Positions 1 through 12,814 are shown, counted from the first letter of the stretch. The stretch is 64,000 bases of DNA from Carposina sasakii (GCA_014607495.2 CP053159.1:10795501-10859500); one strand, 5' to 3'. The notes: generated from the sequence alone by a model not told the origin. Numbers and translations: made by a program.

Positions 1-773
1 TTAATGTGTACATCAATGAGCTGATCTGTTGATCGATGAGCTGAGCAGCATGCGACTAGGATGCCACGTTGATGGCGTCTGTATTAATAATATCAGTTAC
101 GCGGATGATATGGTGCTGCTCAGCCCATCGATCGGCGGACTAAAGAAATTGTTGAAAGTGAGAACTATGCTGAGTCTCACGGACTTATATATAATACCTC
201 CAAAAGTCAGTTTATGATCTTCAAGGCAGGCTGTATGTCACCCTCCCACGTACCATCTGTATTACTCAATAATGTTATTTTACATAGAGTTTTTTTTTTT
301 AATACTTGGGTCACGTTGTAACTGAAGATCTGTGCGATGACGCGGATATTGGGAGGAAGCGTAGGGTGCTGGCGGCCAGAGCTAATATAGTTGCTCACAG
401 ATTTAAACGTTGTACTGTACAAGTCAAAAATACACTATTCAGGTCTTACTGTACACCTTTATACACCTGTAATCTGTGGGCTAATCACTCGAAACAATCG
501 TTAAGCTCTCTGCGCATACAATATAATAATGGGTTCAGGGTGTTATTGGGGCTGCGCCGCTGCTGTAGTGCGTTGGGCATGTTTGCGGACGCGCATGTTG
601 ATGGTTTTGATGCAATATTGCGTAAACGTTGCGCAGCGATACTCGGCAGAATACGGGCCAGTTCCAATAGCATCCTGTCCGTCATAGCGAGCAGGGCCAT
701 TGTGTTGACTTGCATGTCCCTAAGATGGTCAGATCATATTAATTTCATTTCTATCCCATTGTGTTGTTTTTGA
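1..773 (+). pseudogene. Broken non-LTR retrotransposon, RT C-terminal half
   Basis: This is the decayed 3' half of a LINE reverse transcriptase. Frame 1 (29-217) carries the catalytic YADD box followed by MVLLSPS, with the usual spacing to the thumb region. After a frameshift near 215 the C-terminal region continues at 306-773, with a Cys/Arg-rich segment (LGLRRCC) and a YNNGFRVLLG motif typical of insect CR1-like elements. The 5' part lies outside the window or is lost. It cannot make a working enzyme. Confidence 0.8.
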
Positions 774-799
774 ATGGTGATATAATTTTATAATCATCA

Positions 800-1225
800 T
801 CATTTACAGCCCTGAGAAGTCCACTGTTGGACATAGGCCTCCCCCAACAACCTCCACTCCGACCGGTCGGAAGCAGCCTGCATCCAACCGACGCCCGCAA
901 CCTTGGCCAGGTCATCCGTCCACCTCGCGGGTGGCCTTCCCATGCTGCGCTTGCCGATACGTGGTATCCACTCTAGAACTTTCCGACTCCATCGGCCATC
1001 AGTTCTTCGAACTATGTGCCCTGCCCATTGCCACTTCAGCTTGCTGGACCGTTGAGCTATGTCGGTGATCTTTGTACGTCTGCGGATCTCCTCATTTCTG
1101 ATTCGATCACACAGAGAGATCCCAAGCATAGCTCTCTCCATCGCTTGCTGTGCGATCCTGAGCTTTTTTATGAGGCACATAGTTAGAGACCACGTCTCGG
1201 CACCGTAGGTCATCACCGGCAGCAC
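800..1225 (-). pseudogene. RTE-type retrotransposon 3' end with ATG-repeat tail
   Basis: The minus-strand frame encodes the RTE-clade C-terminus: a YGAETW motif near the start, LKWQWAGHIVRR in the middle and GRPPARWTDDL towards the end. The frame ends just before a TCATCATCAT-type tail at about 790-803 on the plus strand, the microsatellite end that RTE elements leave. The copy is 5'-truncated. Similar 3' ends lie at 10513-10562 and 27925-28015. Confidence 0.85.
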
Positions 1226-1357
1226 GTTTTATAATAATATAATATAATTTAATTGTATTATACTAACATAGTTTTCATAAGTTTGTTACTAACCTATTAT
1301 GGATTACTTATTGTCCGAAATAAATGATTTATTATTATTATTATTTTATATGATTTA

Positions 1358-1610
1358 AAAAAAAAAGTTGCCTTAAAAAGTTCAAAAACCTGATCACTCT
1401 AATGGAGAGTCACAAGTGACCCAAAAAAAGGAATGTGTCACACAATAACCAATAAGCCAATACAATTGGCGCGAAGAGCAAAGATTACTGATACTCGTAA
1501 TCAAATCGAAAATACATTTCCTGCGAGTTATAACACTGTCGTATAACTCAACACAATGGTACTTGTTCAGCATTTCAGTATTTGCGTGGCTATCACGCAC
1601 ACCCTGTATA
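1358..1610. mobile_element. MITE family A, truncated copy
   Basis: This is the right half of a short non-autonomous element that recurs at 14469-14928, 20619-21664, 33246-33716 and 47674-48384. It ends in the shared terminus CACACCCTGTATA. The left half is missing. Confidence 0.7.
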
Positions 1611-1764
1611 CTACTTTTATGATTTCCGGAAAGTATATTCACGTATTTGCGACTATGGTAGGTACGTCAGAGCCCATAGAGCTGAATATTATTTTTTTTT
1701 TCAAATTCTATCTCATTCTAAAAATGGAGCTGCAAATTCGCTGCATTATATATTTATTATTAAT

Positions 1765-1930
1765 TAGTGGACGCCCGCAACTTCGTCCGCGACTGCTAGT
1801 TTGGAGCTTATTCGCTGCAAAAAAGCAAACAAAAGAAGTAAAAATGTTTAATGTTATCATCACAATATATTCCTAAAAACTACATCCAAATTGGTTAAAT
1901 CATTTCCGAGATTAGCGTGCACTAACAACG
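1765..1930. repeat. Fragment of interspersed family F
   Basis: This matches the dispersed family seen again at 47869-48145, 52157-52335 and 52755-52950. It opens with TAGTGGACGCCCGCAACTTC and includes the 'GAGATTAGCGTGCAC' segment. No coding capacity is seen. Confidence 0.6.
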
Positions 1931-2194
1931 ACCAGTGACGGTTTCCCCTGTAAGCGTAACTGTATAAAAGAATTAAAATTAATTCCTGAATTCAATAAAA
2001 TAATTAAAATTAATGTCTAATGTCCCCCACAGACATATTTTAATGGGAGCAGCGGAATTCAACATGTGTTTTAATATCTCCATTGGCAGAGTATCTCTAA
2101 TCTCCTACGAAAAGGGCTTGGATTGTGATTATATCATTGAAGTGTTGTATTCCTTTTTAATTAGGTACATTTTTTCACCTTTCACCATATACTA

Positions 2195-2260
2195 TTAAGT
2201 CGGCTTTTCACTATGATACCTAATGTAATATTACAATCCATAGTGCAAAGCCGACTTTAA
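2195..2260. repeat. Small hairpin bounded by TTAA
   Basis: TTAAGTCGGCTTT at the left pairs with AAAGCCGACTTTAA at the right, with further pairing of CACTATG and CATAGTG. The two arms are about 21 bp around a 24-base centre. It is probably a tiny MITE; both ends read TTAA. Confidence 0.6.
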
Positions 2261-2383
2261 GCATATTAAATTATTTTGAATTATGTCAAAAATATACTTC
2301 CTGTTGTGCCCATAACGAGAAAAGCGGCAATGGGGTCAAGGAAATTTAATTTAATGGGAACAGAGGGACAGTTTTATCATATA

Positions 2384-5300
2384 GTCGACGCAAAGGCAAA
2401 TTTACTTAAGCGCCAATTGGTCGAAAATGTATTATATAAACCATTCGATTGCATTTTTTTTTCTGCGTCGATCTATCTAGGTTTCAAAACGATTGGAGAA
2501 CTTTTTTGTCGCTTAAGTAACCTGAAAAATGGCCCTAATTTTTTTGTCGCATTTCTTAAGCGACATAATTTAAGGTCTTTTTATTACGTATGTCGCATAA
2601 GCCTTATATTTTAAAAATACATTTGTTATTAGTAATTTTGAGTTCCAAGATAATCATTGCGCACAACTTATAAGTATCTTTGACTTCAAGTGTATACAGC
2701 TATGTTAACATGTACATAATTTGGCATTCTAATAATTCTGACAATAATCTCTTGTTAGTAAATTTGCTTTCCAGTGATTGAAAGAGTAAGCAGCAATTAA
2801 GTAACATTGCCTCATTTTATTTTTGTTAGTGGAGGCAGTTAAGAAATTTCGCCTTGCACGAATGTTTCACACTACTGGCGTTTCAGTAAATATATCTTAC
2901 AGATTTTATTCACACTGACAGTTTAACAGCAAATTTGTATTACTGCAATATGAATAAAAATATGACGTAAGTAGAACGTTATGTTAACGTTACGTTATGT
3001 TATGTGTGTGTGTATGTTATGTGTGTGTGTATGTTATAGTTTTTGCATTCATCAGCTATTCGTAGTATTTTTTTGTAACTAGCGGCTTATAAAACTATTA
3101 TGTACTAAGACAAATTGTCTAAGAGGAGAAGTCAGAGTGGAATCTTGGTGGGTATTGCTGCACGTAAGATCAGCATTACCTACAAAGAGCCATTAAATCA
3201 CCTGCACGCTCACAGCCTCTATGGTGACAACCCCACCAGTGGGCTAGGATATAGTGGGCTAATCACTCGCTTACCCGAAACAAATATTAGGTTATGAAAC
3301 TGACACGAATCGCTTGCTAGAACGTGCGAACACTAATTGTTAATGGCCGACCAGTCCAAGTAGAGGTAGAACTGCTCATATACAAACTGCATATACTCGG
3401 CCTCAGTGAAGCGCGCAGAAACGTATTCGGGGATCTAAGAACGTCTAGCTAGAGACCCTATATTTATCTACTCTGGAAAAGAGGATGACGAGGATGTCCA
3501 CGAAAATGGGGTTGGATTTCTTTTTACTAATACTGCGAAGAAGGGCTACCTATACTGGAAACCTATCCTAGAACGAATTATAACAGCTTGAATTAACAGC
3601 AAAGTCCGCAAGGTTGCCATCGTTGTGTGCTACGCGCTCAAAATCTGGCATCAAACGATGATAAAAATGATTTCAACAGTGCACTCAACCCGATACTCAA
3701 AAAACATACTATATATTGATATAGTTATTGTCCTGGGTGACCTGAATGCCAAAGTTACCACAGATAGCGACGGCTATTAAAGACACATGAGAAGACACGG
3801 GCTGGGAGTTCGCAGCAATAATGGCTAGAGATTCTTAGGCTTATGTCAGGACTACGATCTCATAATTGGAGGTACTATATTAATCCACGGAGAACACCAT
3901 AAATACACCGGGAACTCACCCGATGAATGTCACTGAGAACCTGCAACTTCATTGAAGAAAGGCGCAAACTGCATCAACTTCTGACAATCGTCGATTCAGC
4001 GGTACGATAAAACCTTCGGTTGTAGTTCAAGCAGATACGTAGGAACATCTACCCTAGTAAGGGCGGACTTGGACCGAAAATGTGATTGACACCCAACGCG
4101 CCGATGACTCCGGTAATTTCAGAGACGGAAACCAAAGAAGAAGAAGCCCTTGTAAGACATAGGAGGCCAGAGTCAGCTATAACGCGGAGAGAGCACTTTG
4201 AGATTTTCCGAGTCCCAAATGATCCTGCTATGACGAGACCTAACTGTAGCCTATCTGCACAATGCCTCAACATTGATGTGTCTCTTCCCACCGGTGAGAA
4301 AGTGGTGAAAGCTATCAAGAACGTCAAAGCGCCAGGAGTCAGCCTTCTCATGGCGGAAATACTGAATTCAGATGTATCCGCTGTAAATACGCTAACATCC
4401 CTCTTGAAAAACATCTGGTCAGTGGAAGAGTTTCCCGACGACTGGAATTAGAGGCCTTCTCATCGTTATGCATTATTATAAGAAAGGAGACCTCAGTGAA
4501 TGTGGCAATTGGAGGGGTATTACTTTACGTTTTCTGCAAGATCATCCTAGATAGATTATCGAGGGCCATCAAACCTCATCTTCGCAAAGAGCATGCTAGT
4601 TTCGGACCAAGACTCCAGAAAATTAATAAAAATGATGAAAGCAATTTACAAAAAGTACTCCTACTAAGTAATTTTCAATGGTCTCGTCTCTGAAGTTATA
4701 TCAATGCAAGCAGGTGAGCGACAGTATATATTTTAGGTTGTACTCGATGGCGTCATCCTATACAATAAGCACTTACACCACGGTATAGAGTGGGACTATC
4801 TAGCGTCTTGGAAAACCCATATTATACCGATGAGCTCCTCGTTGTTGCACATTGACGCAGAGAATGTGGGTTCATTGGAAGGACTGACGTGTATACAGCT
4901 TCCATCTTCATACAGCTGCAACCTGTTTGGCAATCGCGGAAACTGACAACAAGGGTCAAGCTCAAGATATTTCAGTTTAATGTTACAACCGTGTTGCTGT
5001 ACGGGTGTGACACGTGGAAGGTCTCCAAGAACATCTTGCATCGGCTTCAAGTCGTATTCAACCGCTGTCTTAGAAATATTCTTGATATTTACTGGCCCGA
5101 GAAAATATCGAACTTAAAGCTAAGGGGGCGCTGCTATGAGACTCGACAAGAAGATAAAACGCCGCTAGTGAAACTGGATCAGCCACACGCTCCGAAGGGA
5201 GGAGAACCACATACTGAGGCAAGCCCTGGATTAGAAACCCTAAGAAAAATGTATACTTAACCATCCTAAGCAGACCTGGTGGCATACGATCATCGCAGAA

Positions 5301-5960
5301 GCGAAGAAAGTAGGGAAGACCTGGAGGGAACTAAAACGCGAAGTTCAAAACCAAGTGGGATGACGTAGATCTTAATCACCTTAAAATATTTTATTAGTAG
5401 TTTTTCTCAACATGACATAACGTTTGATATCTCCGTAGGTAAGTGTGACTTACAGTATATTTATCATTGTTCTTATCGTAAGAAATGTAGCCCTCTATTA
5501 AAATACATTATTATTTTTCTTTAGTAGTTATGCCATTAGTGGAAAATTCCCTAATTGATAAATAAGAAATTTTGCCGCGCACCTAAAATAATAAGTTATT
5601 TACTTTAGTAATTTTGTCTTACCAGATATTCATTAATTTTTTTCTTGTAAATAATTTTGGCTTGCTTTAAATAAAAATAATTAGTGTTATAAGAAATTTT
5701 GCCTTACAAAGATTTAAAAAAAGCATAAGTCCCTTTTACTTAAGCGCCTATTGATTCTTAAACTAAACATGTTAGCAACTTCCCTGTATCTATAAAAAAC
5801 GACAAAAAAATCAAACATTCGAATAGTGTTGGTTTTAAAAAAATATACCTAATACAAAATTTTAGGTATATTATTTTTTTCCGAAAAATAAAACTTTAAA
5901 ATTCATTTCCCAAAAATGCCGTTTTGGCGCTTCAGTAAAATTGCCTTTCCGTCGACGATA
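2384..5960. mobile_element. Candidate TIR DNA transposon with nested retroelement
   Basis: The left end (2384-2420: TCGACGCAAAGGCAA, then ACTTAAGCGCCAA) is matched inverted at 5925-5957 (TTGGCGCTTCAGTAA, then TTGCCTTTCCGTCGA). Inside, short motifs ending in AAGAAATTT-GCC recur near 2840, 5565 and 5690, like subterminal repeats. The middle (3340-5370) is a decayed RTE-like retrotransposon, so a nested insertion is the simplest reading. The ends are diverged, and no transposase was recognised. Confidence 0.4.
3340..5370 (+). pseudogene. Decayed RTE-like non-LTR retrotransposon
   Basis: Short frames in order match endonuclease then reverse transcriptase then C-terminus. Near 3735-3930 the EN fragment reads DLNAKV and IIGGT, then HKYTGNSPDE. 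At 4086-4451 an RT N-terminal fragment includes KNVKAPGVSLL and FPDDW. At 4889-5100 the C-terminal fragment includes LLYGCDTW and RCLRNILDI. Many stops and frameshifts separate them. This is an old dead copy. Confidence 0.75.
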
Positions 5961-6442
5961 CTAGCTTACAAACGCCGCACACCGGCCACTTCGTTCACGT
6001 AACTTTAATACGCCCCGTCCACATCTATGCCTATATTATATTATGTATCGGTAAAATTTTACCCAATATGTGTTCAATATTTTGATTTGTATTTTTTTTT
6101 TTAAAATTAATTTACAATCAATCATTACATAAGTATAAGAACCAGGAACACCACTTAAACCATTGAGGTTTGTGTGTGGTGCAGTCTGCTCATTAAAAAA
6201 TAGGTACCATTGTTTTGTACAGTAATAGGTCATAATACATTTGGCCAGAATAACAAATATGTTACCTACTTACTTATTATACTACTACCTACTTATTAAA
6301 TTAATCGTTATGTTACATATGTTATGTACGAATAAGTTAGTGGCATTCAGTCTCAAAAATTAATTTACCTAGTTTCATCAATAGTTTTTGTACCTATACC
6401 AAACCAACCAATCACGCATCACATCGTTATAAAAATACACAC

Positions 6443-6705
6443 ATACATAAAATCACGCCTTTACCCCTTACGGGGTAGGCAGAGCACCAAGGGCCGATAG
6501 AACCACATGGTGCCACTTCTGACCAATTTTGAGAGTATAGTTGAGATGTACAAGTTCGGTTGGTAGTGACAGGTGGTCAGCCCATCGCCTACAAAACACC
6601 AAGACCCTCTTGTCCCTCTACTGACTTGTACAGTATGCCCGGGAAGAGAAGCAGCTGTAGTATTATACTTTTTTTTTTCACTTCCAGAGCAGCATAGAAA
6701 AAAGT
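6443..6705. repeat. Interspersed repeat family C
   Basis: About 250 bp, with the core CCTTACGGGGTAGGCAGAGC and the segment AGTATGCCCGGGAAGAGAAG. Other copies are at 20365-20609 and 40833-41070 (both inverted) and 59345-59435 (truncated). No frame and no clear pol III boxes are seen. It is a non-autonomous repeat of unknown class. Confidence 0.7.
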
Positions 6706-7891
6706 TATAAAAATATCACGTTTATAATATTAGAACCTAGGCGTGTGAGTATTTTTATGTTTTTATCTATTTACACAATTTCACTCAGCGGGTGGTGTAC
6801 CCAATCGTCTGTGAAATTGACGAGAGCGAGGTCGTTCGAGAAATGAACACCTCACATTACATAGAAAGTTACCTTAAATTTTTCTTTATAGATTACGAGT
6901 CCTACTCACCCCAAAAACGTCCCCTTGCTACGGCTATTCTTAAAACCATTACGACGGTTTATGGTACATAAAACCTCTAAAGCCTGTCAGGTCACATCAC
7001 TAATAAAAAGATTACGTAATTCCTGTCATTCAGCGAAGAAAATACCATCATTTCTTTGATGTCAAGAGAGGCTTACATTAGGTTTGGTATGTTACTATTT
7101 TTTGTTTTATATTGTGTTATTTAATATGTAACATCTATTTCTGATTTACTTAACGGATATATTGTATACATAGTTTTGTCAAATTTAATTAACTTTCATG
7201 TATCCACACAAACATCCTTAACAACTTGAAGTACCTACTCGTATGTAGCTACTATGACTACGAGTATAAAATTACGCATCGCATCGGTTAAAACAAAATT
7301 ACCTTAGTATAAGGTTTACAAATGTTTGCCGTATCTACTTACAATTGCAAAAAATATGAAAAGCAGGCAATTAAATACACTGAATTTCTGAATAATATGA
7401 ACGAGTGATCTAAGCGGGTAACAATGTCGAATTTTCCATGAGCATAGTGGTCGTGACCTCAGAGCAGGGGACGAAGCATTGTTAAAATGTTTTTATCTTA
7501 AATTCCAAACCCAAATTCCATCATATCGAAATTAAAATACCCATTACAAATACCTGAAAGAATTTAAGACTCATAAATGTTTTTTTGGAATTTGTTTAAT
7601 TATATTCATGTATTGATAATATTTCTGCGAAGTATACCTAGCAGTGCTCATATTTTACTGGCGCTCATAAATCATTGTAATAGGTACTATAATTGCATGC
7701 AGCAGCTACAAGCAATATAGGAAATTGCTAATAAAATGTACCTAACTCATTAATACAATTTTTTTTTTCTTATTCCATGTTAATACATTCTCTCCTTGAA
7801 TCCGTCATTGAATGACTATAGAAAATGTTGGTTATATTGATGACTGCAATCAATGCAGTATGTATAAGTAGTAAAGTCGTACAAAATGTTT
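6706..7891. other. AT-rich spacer, nothing recognised
   Basis: I see no long frame, RNA gene or clear repeat here. There are scattered stops in all frames. Confidence 0.6.
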
Positions 7892-8159
7892 TATACAGGG
7901 TGTAACAAAAGGGGTATGTTAAGCGAAAAGCTATGTAAATAGCCCACTTAAAGGAACCTACCCACAAAATTTAAGAATCGAAATCACATGTCCATTTTTC
8001 CAGATAGTATGGAGAATTCTTAAACAACTCAGGAATTTTCATACAATCTTGAAAAATAAACATGTGATTTCGAGTCTCAAATTTTGGAAATAGGTGCTCT
8101 ATAGTGGGCTATTTACATAGCTTTTCGCTTAACATACCCTTTCTGTTACACCCTGTATA
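7892..8159. mobile_element. MITE family B, complete copy
   Basis: The two ends are long inverted repeats: TATACAGGGTGTAACAAAAG on the left pairs with the right end TGTTACACCCTGTATA. The pairing continues through 'AGCGAAAAGCTATGTAAATA' and its complement, so each arm exceeds 50 bp. The outermost TA fits a mariner-type TA target. Related pieces are at 23640-23755, 39139-39250, 54731-54947 and 59165-59311. Confidence 0.85.
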
Positions 8160-8760
8160 TATCAAAAGAAACTCATGATCGTGAAATAAGGAAATTAGGA
8201 ATACATCGTTACATGTTACATAAAAAAACATACTGTTCAATTGATAAACCTACCTTTTTTAAGTCGAAAAACGAAGTCAGATCTTTAAAACAACGGATTT
8301 TTATGCGGTTTTTTTAAAATACTCGTAGATAGAGTGATTTAAGAGGATGGTTAACTAGCGATCAGCCCCGGCTTCGCACGGTTACAACGATGATGAATGA
8401 TGATGTTGATGTTCCAAACTGAACTATATTTTTACGATTAGATTCTTAAATTTAGGTATCTATCTGTTTTACCAAAAGCTTAAAACGAAAAGTGGTGTTA
8501 ATAATTTAAATATTTTTCAGAGTGAGTTTGTGAGAATACAAAGGTCGTGAGAACTAAGCGTGCGTCTTAGTACCTATCTTTGAAGGACTATTATGAAACG
8601 AAATACCTACATAGACTGTAGTCTATAACATTAACTTTTATAACAATTTGTTTTGTAGCAGAGATAGTGTCTAGAACAAATAAACATAGAGTTACTTTCG
8701 TATAATGTATCTCAGATCAGAACATTAATTTACTAATAGGTACGGAGAAGAGTTGCCTTT
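8160..8760. other. AT-rich spacer, nothing recognised
   Basis: No gene or repeat could be supported in this stretch. Confidence 0.55.
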
Positions 8761-8774
8761 GATCACATCAATAA

Positions 8775-8993
8775 TCTATATACTCTATATAAAGCTGAAG
8801 AGTTTGTTTGTTTGTTTGTTTGTTTGAACGCGCTAATCTCAGGAACTACTGGTCTGATTTGAAAAATTCTTTCAGTGTTAGATAGCCCATTTACCAAGGA
8901 AGGCTACAATCTATACAACAACCTGCCCGGCTTCGCACGGGTACAACGCCCCCTCACGCGGACGAAGTCGTGGGCGGCTGCTAGTAATAAAAT
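8775..8993. repeat. Interspersed repeat with GTTT-repeat start
   Basis: It starts with a (GTTT)n run at about 8803-8824 and ends in GGACGAAGTCGTGGGCGGC. A related end is at 23230-23268, and an inverted one at 55450-55490. It is a degraded non-LTR or SINE tail without coding content. Confidence 0.55.
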
Positions 8994-8999
8994 AAAACA

Positions 9000-10100
9000 A
9001 CAACCGAAGGTGGTTACTTTGTTGACTCGTGAAAATTACCATTATCACATCATCTATCACTTCAATGTTTTGTTTATGACTATGACATGAAGAATTTAGA
9101 ATATTTAATAATATTATTGTAGGTACTAGCACGACGATCACACACGATGGTGATGAGTGTAGGCAGCCGCCTCTTTGCCGCCATCTTTGTGTCATTTTCA
9201 GTCATTTGTGGAATTTTGTTTGTGTCGTGTCATATTATAGGTATAATGTGCGTAGTGCCCGAGGTAGTACCGCACTATGTGACACGCAGGGAACATAGTG
9301 TTATTGTCAAGAGAATAAAAATATGTTATTTTCTTGTAAGTATTTTGCTACGGTTTCTCTTATAAGATAGACTAACTTCTCGTTTCCGGTGTTAAGTGTG
9401 ATGTGAATTTCGATTTCGTTAGAAGAATCAGCAAAAGGTAATGTTATTTTAAAATCAACCTTAACATTTTTTATTTATCTAGGTACAAGGAGCCTTAAAG
9501 AACTCTTATGAAGATAAAAAATATCACATTTATTTTTCAACAGGTCGTACGGAATGCAAATGCCAACTTGCGGCTGTACAAAATGTGCATTGTGCGCATC
9601 TATAGATTATATTTACTATGCTATACTTATTATTTTAATAAGCATTACCTAGACTAGGCACAACTATTAATTGTCTTGTAGTAAATAATATACATGGCCC
9701 TATAGGAATATCGCATATCGAAAATATAATAATAAATGTTACATAAATTGTAAGGAAAGTTGCGTAATCAATATTAGTCTACTGAATGGAACGAAGAACT
9801 TCTTTCATAAAGTTCCGTTTGGAATAAAAGTATTGGGTTATATTAAAGATTGAGGTTGAGTGAAGAAGAGCGAATAAGTTTGGACGTGGCTTTTCCGAAA
9901 GACTGACAGCCAATTGCCAGACAAAATATTGATATCAAATTCGCTGATTGTAGATCAAACCTTGTATTATTTTCATCTGAATATTTAATTAAATCAGCTG
10001 ACTTTTAATGTGCTACTGATAATAAACCGCGCGTAAAATTACAACCCCGTAATACATGACTTATGACAGCAAAATATGTGCAATATCTGTTAAATTAAAC
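9000..10100. other. Spacer with one short hydrophobic frame
   Basis: The only notable content is a 72-codon plus-strand frame at 9147-9365 with hydrophobic stretches. It has no recognisable family and no splice partner that I can justify, so I do not call a gene. Confidence 0.45.
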
Positions 10101-10106
10101 TTAATC

Positions 10107-10240
10107 GGTGTTATTACAAAAGAATATAGGCATCATTTAAGCTATACATTGCCTAAATTTAACGGATATTCTATACATTTTGCTGTCAAATGTCATATTT
10201 AAAAGGAGTCTAACTTTAGGCGCTCTTTTGTAATAACACC
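10107..10240. mobile_element. MITE family H, complete copy
   Basis: GGTGTTATTACAAAAG at the left is exactly inverted as CTTTTGTAATAACACC at the right. The element is 134 bp. Further copies or halves are at 12695-12809, 15300-15405 and 27570-27662, all ending in the same motif. Confidence 0.8.
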
Positions 10241-10512
10241 GAATATAGCTTACACCTATGGGTAGTTAAAAGCGTTTTATTAGTAAAGCCCTTAGTGTAT
10301 AAAATAACGTAGGTAGTACATAAGTATAAACTTGGAAAATGTATCTACAGACAAATATACATAAAACATGTACCTATGACTGAGTTTTTTTGTCTCCACG
10401 CCAATTTTTTTTAACAATAACATATTTTTATATTCTAATCAAATAGATATTATACTAACGAAACTAAAGGAATTTTTTCTTTTGCTAAGGTTAATGTAAG
10501 GTGATTTTGGTT

Positions 10513-10562
10513 CATCATCATCATCATCATCATTGCAGCCCTGGAAAGTCCACTGCACGGCC
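10513..10562 (-). repeat. RTE retrotransposon 3' tail fragment
   Basis: A (CAT)n run followed by GCAGCCCTGGAAAGTCCACT, the inverted 3' end of the RTE family also seen at 790-850. Confidence 0.65.
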
Positions 10563-10729
10563 ACCCCCATTTTGATAACTTCGGCAAAAATATCGTCAAA
10601 AGATTTTATGATTTTTACCTTTATACCTTATCTCCGCTACCGTAATAAAGGTGTAAAGGTATTGTGTAAAGTAAGTTTAATATTTATCTAGCGTAATTAT
10701 GCTACCCCTAAGAAGTTCCTTACATTGAT

Positions 10730-11420
10730 ACTAGCGGACCCGACAGACATTGTCCTGTCCCACGCCTTAAATGCTAACTTTCTGAAATAAGCTGTAACAA
10801 TATGGACCATAATAAAAACATTGTCTAATTGATCGAATTGTGAATCTAAACCATTTTCGAACCCACTTGAAAACACACTAAAAAAATCATTAAAATCGGT
10901 TTAGCCATTTTAGAAGAACTTCAATTACCTACAAACACACGAACAAAATATTTAATTAATTATATAAAGATAAAGATAATTAAATAAGATTTCCGAGATA
11001 TAACAACCATCTACCGGGCGTAACTGAAACTAAAGTATATTTTTGAATATTCGACACAGCGACTGCACCGCAGTCTGCCGGATCCTATGTAAAAAGTTCT
11101 AACATAAACAACAATATAAATTTTCTTTTCGTGTGGTTTTAATTGAACTCCTTCTAAACGGCTGGACCAATTTTGATGAAATTTTGTGTGTATGTAGGTG
11201 GGTTTGAGGATGGTTTAGCTTCACAATTCAGTCACCTAAATAATGTATTTGGACTCCGTCCGCGTGGACTGCAGAGAAAACAAAGTCGTTGTCCGAATCG
11301 TAAGTCTAAACCATTCTCTAACCCACTTGTACACACACACAAAATTTTATCAAAATAAGTTGAGCCGTTTAGAGGGAAATCCATTACAAACACACGAATA
11401 GAAGATATTTATATATAAAT
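10730..11420. repeat. Two decayed interspersed repeats (family F type)
   Basis: Segments at 10731-10990 and 11120-11420 share the phrases 'ATTTTGATGAAATTTTGTGTG', 'CGTCCGCGTGGACTGCAGA' and 'AACACACGAATA' in degraded form. They are non-coding 3' parts of a dispersed lepidopteran-type element. A close relative is at 52960-53160. Confidence 0.55.
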
Positions 11421-11757
11421 ATAAGCGAGTATACGCAAAATAATGGGGAAAAAAATGATGATAGCTTGGATCGGAACCCCTGTTGCGCGAGTCGAGACTC
11501 GCTGTTGACCGGGTTAAATACCGGAGAGCTCTGAAGTAAAAAGTAATAGCCTTTGTTTTGAAGTCGGTTAGAAATTATCAATTGGTGATAATCCGAAAAT
11601 TGGCAATTGGCAAATCCGTAAACAACATTTATAAACGTAATTGACTCGACTAAACACTTCAGTGTATGCCGGAATAACTGAAGGTCGAGCCCCACTTGCA
11701 CCAAGTGTTTATATATTCGAATAACGCACACGTTGTCTTATTTTTACATAAATAAAG

Positions 11758-11965
11758 TTATTGCGATGCCATAGGTCCTAGGTTCAAATCCCGGTAGGTG
11801 CAAACATTAATATGATGAATATTGTTTGTTTATTTGATGTTTATTTCCGAGCCCTGCATGTTCTAAACTTATTTATGTACCGTTACTTGACACAAAACCT
11901 TAGAGATCTTAACGTGGGACTAATTTAATGTGTTGTGAAGTGTGTGGATATTTATTAAAATAACA
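11758..11965 (+). repeat. SINE family 2, 5'-truncated copy
   Basis: It begins in the pol III B-box (TAGGTTCAAATCCCGGTAG) and shares its body with the fuller copy at 25496-25740, including GTGGGACTA and GTGTTGTGAAGTGTGTG. The A-box half is missing. Confidence 0.7.
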
Positions 11966-12339
11966 TCTTCTTGTTATAGACTCTTTGAAATGGCTTTATT
12001 TCTAAAGCTTATTAACTTTCTAAAAACCTGTTTCCGTTTGATGCAATCTATCCTAAATCAAATTATGAACGCGTAAAATAGAGTCCATCGGGTAACTGGC
12101 AATCGGTATAATAAAAAAATTAATTAAATAAGTACAGGATTGATCCTCTTTCCTGAAGCACCATAATAAGGTATATTAAAATCTGATTAAAATATATGCA
12201 ATTCAGTCATCGAAATTGATTCAATACAGCAGTAGGGTTGACGCAATTTACTTAATCATTATAAACGTTAAATTAGGAAATCTTCAAAATCGAGATCTAT
12301 GCCAAAATACAATTTTAAACGAATTGGTATTTATAAAAT

Positions 12340-12400
12340 TATTAATAAAGAAAATGGAAAAAATTCTTCACCCGAGTGGGAATCAAACCCATGACCACTG
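12340..12400 (-). repeat. SINE family 1 fragment
   Basis: The inverted tRNA-like end (CACCCGAGTGGGAATCAAAC) sits next to an A/T-rich tail. The same fragment type occurs at 61694-61760. It belongs to the tRNA-like family seen in full at 24867-25099. Confidence 0.6.
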
Positions 12401-12694
12401 CAAATTCAACCTTTTTTCTAATCTATCTTTTATCCGACCGAATTTTGTGCCAGTTATATGTAGGTAAGTATCTAAATTTACCTACAGGTACCTACCCACA
12501 TAAATAATACTTTGTGATTTTAAATACGCCCCACTTTTTCTAAAACGTACCTGTAAACAGGCTAACAATGTATGAAATCCATTTCATACCCGGAAAAACA
12601 AAAAAAAAATGTCGATAGTAATTTTTTTTGAGCCTTGAAACCATGTTTTCATTTAGCGAAGTAAAAAAACATCCACTATTAGAGCTTTTAAACT

Positions 12695-12809
12695 GCGTTA
12701 TTACAAAAACTTTTTAATGATTGTTTACGCTAAACATGTTAAATTAGACGGATTTCGCTGTCAGATGTCACGTCAAACGCGTATTTAGCTTCGGTTTTGT
12801 AATAACACC
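12695..12809. mobile_element. MITE family H, diverged copy
   Basis: GCGTTATTACAAAA on the left and TTTTGTAATAACACC on the right, with internal TGTCAGATGTCA like the other family members. Confidence 0.65.
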
Positions 12810-12814
12810 CGGTT

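Noticed and set aside
3001..3036. TATGTTATGTGTGTG repeats
   Set aside because: A simple low-complexity run with no further structure.
9147..9365. 72-codon hydrophobic frame
   Set aside because: No homology, no splice context and a length expected by chance in this much sequence.
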